Positions 1-5,901 of a stretch of DNA of 23,585 nt are shown piece after piece (within the stretch, counting starts at the first letter, position 1; every line of letters begins with the position of its first letter). A model generated the notes under the pieces. That model was not told where the DNA came from and did no database searches. It was given only the letters and a program-made list of their open reading frames with translations. The DNA comes from CAZVBV01 sp964578905 (lineage in GTDB: Bacteria > Patescibacteriota > Gracilibacteria > UBA4473), in contig CAZOER010000011.1 of assembly GCA_964578905.1 (NCBI GenBank), positions 1 through 23,585 of the forward strand, in the 5' to 3' direction. The translations under genes were made by a program, and so were the position numbers.

Positions 1-1
1 A

Positions 2-208
2 ATGAGTACACTCTCCGTTCCGCTTCCAGATGATATGCGTTCGAATATCAAAATGCTTGTAAAGCAGGGTGTTGCCCCCAACGAAGCGACGGTCGCACGA
101 AAAGCCATTCGGCACTACCTTGAGGATCAAGCGGTTGAAGCGGTTCTTAAATCGCAGAAAGAACCATCGCTTTCAGGAGACTTGGACGATTTGGCTTCCC
201 AACTCTAA
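2..208 (+). CDS. CopG/ParD-like antitoxin (ribbon-helix-helix)
   Basis: Probable antitoxin of a type II toxin-antitoxin pair. It should bind and neutralise the toxin encoded next and repress the shared promoter. The first 50 of 68 residues fit a ribbon-helix-helix fold: a short beta strand (TLSVPLPDDM), then two helices including an ARKAIRHYLEDQ stretch. The C-terminal 18 residues (KEPSLSGDLDDLASQL region) are acidic, as expected of a toxin-wrapping tail. The gene ends 5 bp before the toxin start, so the two are co-transcribed. The ATG lies at the very edge of the window, so a start further upstream and the promoter cannot be seen. Family assignment is by fold and context; ParD, RelB-like and CopG cannot be separated here. 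Confidence 0.75.
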   Translation: MSTLSVPLPDDMRSNIKMLVKQGVAPNEATVARKAIRHYLEDQAVEAVLKSQKEPSLSGDLDDLASQL

Positions 209-213
209 TCAAT

Positions 214-471
214 ATGGAAGTTGTTTATAAACCGACTTTTATTCGGCAGTACAAAAAGCTCCCCAAGGCACTTCAGCAGGAAATTAAGGAAAAGATTGGG
301 TTGTTTGAAAAAGAACCCAATCATTCGTTTCTCAAGGGGTACAAGTTGCAGGGGAAGTTGAAAGTTTTTTTTAGTTTTTCAGTAAATTATGAATATCGAA
401 TTGTCTTTGAATATGAAACAAAAAAGAGGGTCTCATTACTTGCTGTGGGGAATCATGATGTGTATAAATAG
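214..471 (+). CDS. RelE/ParE-superfamily toxin (YafQ-like)
   Basis: Toxin partner of the preceding gene, 85 residues, the usual size for the RelE/ParE superfamily. It opens with a strand and a basic helix (YKPTFIRQYKKLPKALQQ) and continues with the family's core pattern L-x-G-x-L ... FSVNYEYRIVFEY. It ends with LLAVGNHDVYK, matching the VGxHDxVY end of YafQ/RelE-like mRNA interferases, where the late His takes part in RNA cleavage. This suggests a ribosome-dependent endoribonuclease, though ParE gyrase poisons share the fold. It starts 5 bp after the antitoxin stop (TAA) and ends with TAG. No degradation is visible, so the pair is probably functional. Confidence 0.8.
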   Translation: MEVVYKPTFIRQYKKLPKALQQEIKEKIGLFEKEPNHSFLKGYKLQGKLKVFFSFSVNYEYRIVFEYETKKRVSLLAVGNHDVYK

Positions 472-505
472 AAGGACTTGGACACGGTTCTGAATCTGTT
501 CGAAA

Positions 506-536
506 TCGGAGATCTTCCGAGAGAGTGGTTTTTTGT
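506..536 (+). terminator. Weak terminator-like hairpin after the toxin-antitoxin pair
   Basis: TCGGA (506-510) and TCCGA (516-520) can pair around a 5-nt loop, followed after 8 nt by GGTTTTTTGTTTT. It lies in the 67-bp gap between the toxin gene and the converging gene at 539-979. The stem is only 5 bp, so this is a weak call. Confidence 0.3.
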
Positions 537-538
537 TT

Positions 539-979
539 TCAACTCAACTCTTTCAAAAAGTCATAACTTGCCCGTATTTCTGTTTTAAAATCTTCCTTTT
601 TTGAATTTTTATAGTATTCAATGAGTTTCTCAAAAAAGATCGTTCTATATTTTAAATAAGCCGGTTTTATATTGTCCGGGACAATTTTAAGTTCGCGTTT
701 TAAGGCTTCTAAACATCTTCCTTTTTGATCTTTTAATTCTGTAAATTCAATAATCTCATGAACCAATTGAGGGATTCGGAATTCATCAGGGACCTCTTCT
801 GAAATAAAGAGATGCTCACCGTCTAGATATCCCATAAATCCTGGCAACTTTGGCTCGAGAGATTTGTCCACTATTGTGTAAAGAATCTTTCGTCCTTCAT
901 GCTCAACTTCACTTGCTCCGACTTCATTGTTCTTCATCCAATCCGGTCGGGTGTCATTTTGAGGTATTTCTTTGTTCAT
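539..979 (-). CDS. Hypothetical protein, 146 aa
   Basis: I do not recognise a family. The 146-residue protein is soluble, has no signal peptide or membrane segment, and is rich in Lys and Glu. The central stretch PQLVHEIIEFTELKDQKGRC contains an HExxE pattern; this resembles, but is not, the HExxH signature of zinc metallopeptidases, and I see no further ligand set, so I do not call it a protease. The C-terminal half (LEALKRELKIVPDNIKP onward) is helical and charged. The gene is divergent from tsaC. A TAAAAT box (985-990, minus strand) lies 5 nt before the ATG, suggesting a leaderless or nearly leaderless mRNA. Confidence 0.6.
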   Translation of the reverse strand: MNKEIPQNDTRPDWMKNNEVGASEVEHEGRKILYTIVDKSLEPKLPGFMGYLDGEHLFISEEVPDEFRIPQLVHEIIEFTELKDQKGRCLEALKRELKIVPDNIKPAYLKYRTIFFEKLIEYYKNSKKEDFKTEIRASYDFLKELS

Positions 980-1121
980 GGTATATTTTACATTCTCAGA
1001 ATAAACAAAGATACGTCCTTGTCAAGTTGCTGAAATCCATCTTCATCCGATTCTGAACACCGTGCTTCGCCATAGCTACACGACGGCGATATCCAGAATG
1101 AGGAGAGCGAGGGGAATTTTG

Positions 1122-1157
1122 GGATACGTATCCTAGGATACGTATCCGGTGTATAAT
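1122..1157 (+). promoter_or_regulatory. tsaC promoter with a perfect 26-bp palindrome
   Basis: Two copies of the self-palindromic 12-mer GGATACGTATCC (1122-1133 and 1136-1147) are separated by TA, so the whole 26 bp is also a perfect palindrome. A consensus -10 box TATAAT follows at 1152-1157, exactly 6 nt before the ATG at 1164. The palindrome covers the spacer and -35 position (the hexamer there, TATCCT, is poor), which is where a repressor or activator dimer would bind. The -10 assignment is strong; the operator role is inference. Confidence 0.6.
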
Positions 1158-1163
1158 CCCCCC

Positions 1164-1670
1164 ATGTTTTCAAAAACAACAATTTGGGCGTATCCCACCG
1201 ATACCAGTTTCGGACTTGGAGTCAGGGCTGATGACGAGCGAGGACTCGAGAAACTCGCGAAACTCAAAGGGCGATCGGCCAAGAAGTTTTTTTCACTTAT
1301 GGTAAAAGACTTCAAAATGTTGAAAGAATTTGCCGTCGTTCCAAAAGGACTCAATGAATCTTTCTTTCTCGATAGTCCGAAGACCGCCATTTTCAAACCC
1401 AAATCTACATTGCCAAAGTCTCCCTACTGGCCGAATGACAAGGTGGCGTTTCGAATCTCAACGATTCCAGAAATTTCTGAAAAAATAGAGTTTCCGATTA
1501 CCGCAACATCTGCCAATTTGGGAGGAGGGAAGCCAATCTTCGATGTGGAACGTTTAAAAAGAACCTTCCGCAGTCGTGTCAGAATTGTTCCGAATTTCAC
1601 TGTTTTACCAGAAGCCGAACCGTCGGAAATCTGGGATTTTACGGTAATACCGTCGGTGCAAATTCGATAA
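1164..1670 (+). CDS. tsaC: Threonylcarbamoyl-AMP synthase, TsaC/Sua5/YrdC family (compact)
   Basis: Makes threonylcarbamoyl-AMP from threonine, bicarbonate and ATP, the first step of the universal t6A37 modification of ANN-reading tRNAs; cytoplasmic. Family signatures are visible: WAYPTDTSFGLG near the start, the basic KLKGRSAKKFFSLMV motif (usual form KxRxxxKPxSLMV), FRIS in place of the GVRVP-like strand, and TATSANLGG for the SAN-x-SG motif. At 168 residues it is shorter than E. coli TsaC (about 190) and the region normally reading PGPxT is trimmed to YWPNDK, so it is a minimal version. I chose ATG 1164 over GTG 1149 because the family pattern begins there and because TATAAT ends 6 nt before it. 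Its 3' end overlaps the converging gene. Confidence 0.8.
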   Translation: MFSKTTIWAYPTDTSFGLGVRADDERGLEKLAKLKGRSAKKFFSLMVKDFKMLKEFAVVPKGLNESFFLDSPKTAIFKPKSTLPKSPYWPNDKVAFRISTIPEISEKIEFPITATSANLGGGKPIFDVERLKRTFRSRVRIVPNFTVLPEAEPSEIWDFTVIPSVQIR

Positions 1671-2157
1671 TTTCTTCGGGAATATCCCGAAAGAGCGTTA
1701 TCATTTCGTTTGCGCCAACAGTGAGACTGGCTATGAAGATGCCTCCAATTATCAGTCCGATGCTGATGAGTTTTATGGCGAGCCGGTAACGAATGCCAAA
1801 AAGAAAAGCAATGAGTGCTCCCGTCCATCCTCCACTTCCGGGAATAGGAATCGCGACAAAGAAAATTAAGAACAGTTCTCCCCAAATTTTTATATTGTTT
1901 GAATGTTTGGTGTGCGTTTTTGCGTATATCTTTTCCAAAAACCGATGAAACGGAGGACTGTGTTTTTCACACAATTGCGTAATACGGGGGAGAAGCCAGA
2001 GGACGATGGCTACAGAAATAATATTGGAAAGGATGGCCACGAACGTGACCCAGACAATCGGTAAATGAAAAGAGAAATAGCCTACTGGTATTGCGAGGCG
2101 TTGCTCCACGAGAGGAAGTATTGCCAGGAATGCTATTTGGAAAAGGTCCCACGTCAT
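1639..2157 (-). CDS. Small multidrug export family membrane protein (COG2426/DUF type)
   Basis: Integral membrane protein of about 172 residues with roughly four membrane segments: LFQIAFLAILPLVEQRLAIP, LPIVWVTFVAILSNIISVAI, LFLIFFVAIPIP and a C-terminal LISIGLIIGGIFIASLTV. The motif PIPGSGGWTGALIAFLFG matches the conserved centre of the Sm_multidrug_ex (PF06695) family, whose transport role was named from weak evidence, so the substrate is unknown. An in-frame GTG at 2226 would add 23 mostly basic residues. I prefer ATG 2157 because family members usually begin just before the first helix and because a promoter ends 7 nt upstream of it. The last 32 bp overlap the end of tsaC tail to tail. 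Confidence 0.75.
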   Translation of the reverse strand: MTWDLFQIAFLAILPLVEQRLAIPVGYFSFHLPIVWVTFVAILSNIISVAIVLWLLPRITQLCEKHSPPFHRFLEKIYAKTHTKHSNNIKIWGELFLIFFVAIPIPGSGGWTGALIAFLFGIRYRLAIKLISIGLIIGGIFIASLTVGANEMITLFRDIPEEIIEFAPTVLP

Positions 2158-2164
2158 TGGTCGT

Positions 2165-2192
2165 ATGGTAGGTTTTTTTTTAAAATTTACAA
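2165..2192 (-). promoter_or_regulatory. Promoter for the small-multidrug-export gene
   Basis: On the minus strand, TTGTAA (2187-2192) and TACCAT (2165-2170) are 16 bp apart, and the -10 ends 7 nt before ATG 2157, placing transcription start at or next to the start codon. Both hexamers match the sigma-70 consensus at 4 positions. Confidence 0.4.
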
Positions 2193-2229
2193 TTTTCTCT
2201 TTTGAGAACGCACTTCTCTTCGACACACC

Positions 2230-2718
2230 CGCTCCGACGAAACATAATGTTAAATGTCGAATGTAAAATGTAAAAATAAGCTCTAAGCTCTAAGCTCTAA
2301 ATTCTAAGCTCTTTTCGTCTTAAGTCCGGACTCAGATTGTTACTTTTCAACTTTTAGACTTTTTAGCTCTTTGACTCTCTTGTGTCGGAACTGGTCTATG
2401 ACCGGTTTCGAGCTGTTCCGAGTTCGAACTCGAGTTCGAACTGGAGTTGGGTACGACGAAAATTCCAGTTTTGGGCAACCACAAGGGATGCCCCTACAAC
2501 TCTTTCACTCTTCAACTTTTAATTGTTGAACAAAAAAAGAAAACACAAAATACAGCAGGTCAATCACAAAGAGGGGAAAAAGATTGTGCAAACACATTTT
2601 TTGTTCTACAATTTTCACTGTCTTTGTTTTTACGCATAGATATGCGAAAAGAGAGGCGCGGAAGTTGTTCACACTTTGTACACAACTTTTGCACATCAAC
2701 ACAAAAAGAGATCAAAAA
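2230..2718. other. Repeat-rich non-coding spacer upstream of rsmH
   Basis: No convincing gene. From left: degenerate AATGT-unit repeats (about 2244-2275), a tandem AAGCTCT/AATTCT heptad tract (about 2278-2312), the palindrome AGTCCGGACT (2323-2332), and two copies of AGTTCGAACT at 12-bp spacing (2421-2442). Further right are a TTCAAC/GTTGAA hairpin (about 2511-2530), a CGCATA-GA-TATGCG hairpin (2633-2646), and an inverted repeat AAGTTGT/ACAACTT (2662-2668, 2682-2688). Open frames here have no family pattern and read through low-complexity DNA. The two rightmost hairpins lie in the probable rsmH leader and might be regulatory. Confidence 0.55.
2421..2442. repeat. Two tandem palindromic decamers AGTTCGAACT (12-bp period)
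   Basis: AGTTCGAACT occurs at 2421-2430 and 2433-2442, joined by CG, and is followed by GG and a decayed third copy beginning AGTTGGGTAC. The same unit forms a four-copy array at 4098-4143, so the rsmH-ftsL pair is bracketed by the repeat. Confidence 0.8.
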
Positions 2719-3657
2719 ATGTCTGAGAAAAACTTGTTTCACGAGCCGGTACTCAAAAAAGAAATTCTTGCGTTCCTTTTTTCTGATGAAATAAGGGCGG
2801 TGTTTGATGGAACTGTTGGACTTGGTGGTCATGGGGAAGCGCTTTTATCGCAGTTTCCGAACATTACAAAATACATCGCGTGTGATCTCGATAAAGAGCA
2901 TTTGGTTTTTGCTGAGAAACGCTTGTCGGCATGGGAGGGGAAGACTGTTTTTTGTCATTCGAACTTTTCTGCGATCAAAAAAATTGTTCAAGAAAATGAT
3001 GTTGAGCGACCGCTCGCTATCTTGCTCGACCTTGGACTGTGCTCGCATCACGTTGATAATGCGGACAAAGGGTTTAGCTTTGAAAAAGATGGACCACTCG
3101 CGATGGCGTTTGATTCGAGTTCTGGAAAAGATTGTGCGCAGATTCTTAACTCGGAAACGGAGCCGGAGTTATCTCGTATTCTCCACGAATATGGAGAGGA
3201 GCCACTGGGGCGAAAGTTGGCGCGAAAAATTGTCGAAGCCAGGGAAACGAAACCCTTTGAAACAACATTTGATCTTCGTCAGTTAATCGAAGAAAACACG
3301 ATTCCTCAAACCCGAAAGAAAACACTGATGCGGGTTTTTCAGGGACTGCGTATCGCGGTCAATGATGAACTTAACGTGCTTCAACAGACACTCAAAGACG
3401 CGTTATCGATTATGCAATCAGGTGATCGCATGGGCGTTATTTCCTATCACTCACTGGAGGATCGTATTGTCAAAAAGTTTGTCGTTTCCAACGCGAAACC
3501 AGAAACGATGGCGACGGATTTATCACTCCATACAGAGATCTCACCAGCGAAGATTCGTCTGCTCAATCGAAAACCAATTGTGCCAACACTAGAAGAAATT
3601 GAAACCAATCCGCGTTCGCGTAGCGCGAAACTTCGTTTATTCGAAAAAGCCATATGA
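2719..3657 (+). CDS. rsmH: 16S rRNA (cytosine-1402-N4) methyltransferase RsmH
   Basis: SAM-dependent methyltransferase acting on C1402 of 16S rRNA in the decoding centre; normally an early gene of the division and cell-wall cluster. At 312 residues it has the usual length. Visible signatures are LFHEPVLKKEIL at the N-terminus, the SAM loop VFDGTVGLGGHGEALL, KGFSFEKDGPLAMAFD (usual GFSF-x-x-DGPLDMRMD, here drifted), QGLRIAVNDELNVL, and GVISYHSLEDRIVKKF near the C-terminus. The frame stays open upstream to 2584, but the family begins at MSEKNLFHEP, so ATG 2719 is the start. No clear Shine-Dalgarno is seen. The stop overlaps the next start as ATGA, indicating translational coupling. No mraZ precedes it. 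Confidence 0.93.
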   Translation: MSEKNLFHEPVLKKEILAFLFSDEIRAVFDGTVGLGGHGEALLSQFPNITKYIACDLDKEHLVFAEKRLSAWEGKTVFCHSNFSAIKKIVQENDVERPLAILLDLGLCSHHVDNADKGFSFEKDGPLAMAFDSSSGKDCAQILNSETEPELSRILHEYGEEPLGRKLARKIVEARETKPFETTFDLRQLIEENTIPQTRKKTLMRVFQGLRIAVNDELNVLQQTLKDALSIMQSGDRMGVISYHSLEDRIVKKFVVSNAKPETMATDLSLHTEISPAKIRLLNRKPIVPTLEEIETNPRSRSAKLRLFEKAI

Positions 3658-4010
3658 ACGTAACACACCACTCTACTACCGATATGGAAAAACCGACGCA
3701 CGTGACGGCGGCGGAGCGGGATTACTTTGCGTGGGTCCGGAACATTGGGGTGCTGGCGGTCGTGGTGCTGGGATTCTTTTATCTCTTGTGTTTGAATTCA
3801 TTGGCGACGCGAGGATTCGCGCTTGAGGAATTGAAGGCAGATCGGATGGAGATTCAAAAAGAAACCGAGGCGTGGGATATTGCGCTGGCAATTCCGGCGA
3901 GTTTGTATGCGTTGCAGAGTTCGGAACAGATTCAGGAAATGGAAAGCGTGCTGAGTGACCGGAGTTATCTGTATATCCAAGGTGGGCAAGTGGCGATGAG
4001 TAATGAATAA
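3654..4010 (+). CDS. ftsL: Probable cell-division protein FtsL
   Basis: A 118-residue single-pass membrane protein. The cytoplasmic head of about 28 residues (MNVTHHSTTDMEKP...) is followed by a membrane segment of about 20 residues (VLAVVVLGFFYLLCLNSLAT). A heptad-like charged region (LEELKADRMEIQKETEAWDIAL) follows, then a short C-terminal tail. Size, topology and position directly after rsmH (ATGA overlap) match FtsL, which joins FtsB and FtsQ in the septal complex; FtsL is too divergent to prove by sequence alone. Unlike usual clusters, ftsI and mur genes do not follow; a repeat array and an MFS transporter do. The gene is followed by an AT-rich repetitive run (ATGAATAATGAAGAGTGAAG). Confidence 0.65.
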   Translation: MNVTHHSTTDMEKPTHVTAAERDYFAWVRNIGVLAVVVLGFFYLLCLNSLATRGFALEELKADRMEIQKETEAWDIALAIPASLYALQSSEQIQEMESVLSDRSYLYIQGGQVAMSNE

Positions 4011-4097
4011 TGAAGAGTGAAGAGTTAATAATGTTAACAAGGGCGTATGCGGTTGTCGAAACCGGCTCAAATCTTCAATCTTCAATTTTCCTTTCCC

Positions 4098-4200
4098 AGT
4101 TCGAACTCGAGTTCGAACTAGAGTTCGAACTGGAGTTCGAACTCGGAATCCTCGGAATTCCGGAATCGTTTGAAATCGTTCGGAATCGTTCGGAATCGTT
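4098..4200. repeat. Palindromic 12-bp-period array plus 10-bp CGGAATCGTT array
   Basis: AGTTCGAACT occurs four times at exactly 12-bp steps (4098, 4110, 4122, 4134), with CG, AG and GG as linkers. Then, after GGAATCC and GGAATTCC, comes a 10-bp unit CGGAATCGTT at 4161, 4181 and 4191, with a variant TGAAATCGTT at 4171. The array lies between ftsL and the MFS gene. Translating it gives only a FELE-type repeat, so it is not a gene. It could be an operator array, a protein-binding array or a decaying dispersed repeat. Confidence 0.85.
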
Positions 4201-4222
4201 TAATAAAATCTTTAGATTGCGC

Positions 4223-4228
4223 TACACT
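4223..4228 (+). promoter_or_regulatory. Candidate -10 box of the MFS gene
   Basis: TACACT lies 8 nt before ATG 4237. No good -35 is seen because the upstream position falls in or beside the CGGAATCGTT repeats. A nearly leaderless mRNA would result. Confidence 0.3.
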
Positions 4229-4236
4229 TCGCACTG

Positions 4237-5838
4237 ATGCGATTTTTGAATTTTGTGGGAAGACAATTTAACAAGGCATTTCTCACGCCTGCTCGGGCTA
4301 TGAAACGGCGGTATTTGCCGCTTCTTTTGATTTATTTTTCCTATGGGTTGGCAGGATTTAGTGCGATTGCACTGAGTTTCTGGGAAAAAGAAAGTTTGTC
4401 GTTGTCCGCCGAACAACTCATTTCCATTTCGGTCTGGGTTATGGTGCCGTGGACGCTCAAAATGGTATTTGGGCAGATGGTGGATGCGGTGAATTTATTT
4501 GGAAATCGGCGGAAGTCGTATATTTTTCTCGGAGCGTTTCTGATGATCATTGGATCAGTGCTTCTGGCAGGACTGGCGGGACGGTATGAGTGGGTAATGT
4601 GGATTGGAAATGAATACGTGTTATATTTGCTTTCAGCGATATTTATGACGTTTGGATTCGTCATTCAGGACGTGACGGCCGATACCATGACCACCGAAGT
4701 CGTGGATCGAATGGAAATAAAAAACGGAAAACAAGTTTTGCGTTCTGACAGCGCCGTGCAATCAGAACTCTCGATGGTACAACTGCTGGGGCGATTGGCG
4801 CTCAGTTTGGCAGCATTCTCCGTAGCGGGACTGGGAGGATGGTTAGCGCAGAATTTGCAATACGAAACCATCTTTTGGATGACACTCGCCATCCCTTTTA
4901 TTTCTTGTGTTGGGGTGCTCTTCGTCCGTCTTGAAAAAGTCGAAAACCACGAACGCAAACCACTCAATAAACAGATTCTTTTTTGGGGACTCGTGTTTGC
5001 TGTTTTTTCCGTGGCGATGGCGGTTTCCGATCTTCCATTTTCTCAAGAGATTGTCTTTGGCGTGTCACTGGTATTGCTTTCCGCCATGATGTGTTTGATT
5101 ACCAAAGATCTTCCGCGATCAAAATTTCGGATATTGGCGCTGACACTGCTGGTATTATTTCTCTACAGAATTACGCCTTACACAGGACCTGGGTTGCAGT
5201 GGTGGATGATCGACCAGTTGGGATTTGATCAGATGTTTTTTGGAGTCTTGGCGCAACTCGGAGCGCTTGTAGCGTTACTGGTACTCTGGTTTTTCTCGGA
5301 CTTTATTGCGAATAAACCGATTCGGTCGGTGCTGATTTTTCTCGTGTTTATGGATGCGATTATGTCTTTACCAGAATTGGGATTGTACTTCGGACTCCAT
5401 GATGCATTGGGGATGAGTGCGCAGTCGGTGGCGTTATTCGACACGGCTCTGGGAAGTCCGTTGGTGAATATTTCCATGGTGCCACTTCTCGCACTTCTTG
5501 CCTTCTACGCACCGGCGGGATATCGCGGAACGTGGTTTGCGATTGGGGCATCGCTTATGAATTTGGCCTTGTCGGGAGGACGGATTTTGACGAAATATTT
5601 AAACGAAATATTTGTGGTGACGCGAGAGGTAATTGATGAACAGGGGGCGGTTCTGGTTTCGGCGGATTATAGTGATTTGGGAATATTGATGATTGTAAGG
5701 ACGGTATTTGCTTTTATTATCCCGCTTTTGGCGATACTCCTCTTCCTGCGAAAAACACCACGAATTTCTCCGGAATTCGTTCAAGAAGATATCTCAGAAC
5801 AAGCCCCTATTCCACCGCAGAAGAGAGTGGAGGAGTGA
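4237..5838 (+). CDS. MFS transporter, folate-biopterin (BT1)/AmpG-like
   Basis: Polytopic inner-membrane transporter of 533 residues with about 12-14 hydrophobic segments from residue 25 to 515. After the first helix, WVMVPWTLKMVFGQMVDAVN followed by LFGNRRKSYIFLGA reads as the MFS loop 2-3 signature (G-x-x-x-D-x(n)-RR) in the form seen in folate-biopterin and AmpG-like transporters. Helix 4 continues with FGFVIQDVTADTMTTEVV, comparable to the QDxxxDxxxxE motif of those families. A cytosolic loop of charged residues follows (about 150-175). The C-terminal tail is short and acidic. Substrate cannot be told from sequence; folates, pterins or muropeptides are only possibilities from related families. 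ATG 4300 (MKRRYLPLLL) is an alternative start just before the first helix. It is a single-gene unit between spacers. Confidence 0.8.
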   Translation: MRFLNFVGRQFNKAFLTPARAMKRRYLPLLLIYFSYGLAGFSAIALSFWEKESLSLSAEQLISISVWVMVPWTLKMVFGQMVDAVNLFGNRRKSYIFLGAFLMIIGSVLLAGLAGRYEWVMWIGNEYVLYLLSAIFMTFGFVIQDVTADTMTTEVVDRMEIKNGKQVLRSDSAVQSELSMVQLLGRLALSLAAFSVAGLGGWLAQNLQYETIFWMTLAIPFISCVGVLFVRLEKVENHERKPLNKQILFWGLVFAVFSVAMAVSDLPFSQEIVFGVSLVLLSAMMCLITKDLPRSKFRILALTLLVLFLYRITPYTGPGLQWWMIDQLGFDQMFFGVLAQLGALVALLVLWFFSDFIANKPIRSVLIFLVFMDAIMSLPELGLYFGLHDALGMSAQSVALFDTALGSPLVNISMVPLLALLAFYAPAGYRGTWFAIGASLMNLALSGGRILTKYLNEIFVVTREVIDEQGAVLVSADYSDLGILMIVRTVFAFIIPLLAILLFLRKTPRISPEFVQEDISEQAPIPPQKRVEE

Positions 5839-5850
5839 TGCCAAAATTTC

Positions 5851-5881
5851 TTGCTATTTTGTATTAAATGAGGTGTAATAA
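5851..5881 (+). promoter_or_regulatory. Candidate promoter of the 1,100-aa gene
   Basis: TTGCTA (5851-5856) and TAATAA (5876-5881) are 19 bp apart, a little long, with the -10 ending 20 nt before ATG 5902. No Shine-Dalgarno is visible in the short leader. Confidence 0.35.
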
Positions 5882-5901
5882 TCTTGAAATTTATTTATTC
5901 A

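Noticed and set aside
539..979. Zinc metallopeptidase because of HEIIE
   Set aside because: The motif is HExxE, not HExxH, and no second ligand region is seen.
2447..2832. Open frames on both strands before rsmH
   Set aside because: They cross low-complexity and hairpin DNA, lack any recognisable pattern, and overlap the true rsmH start.
4098..4200. CRISPR array
   Set aside because: Units are 10-12 bp with 0-2 bp linkers and no unique spacers, and no cas genes are present.
4010..4237. Open frame encoding FELEFELEFELE repeats
   Set aside because: It is translation of the AGTTCGAACT array; no start context, no family pattern, and it runs into the MFS promoter.
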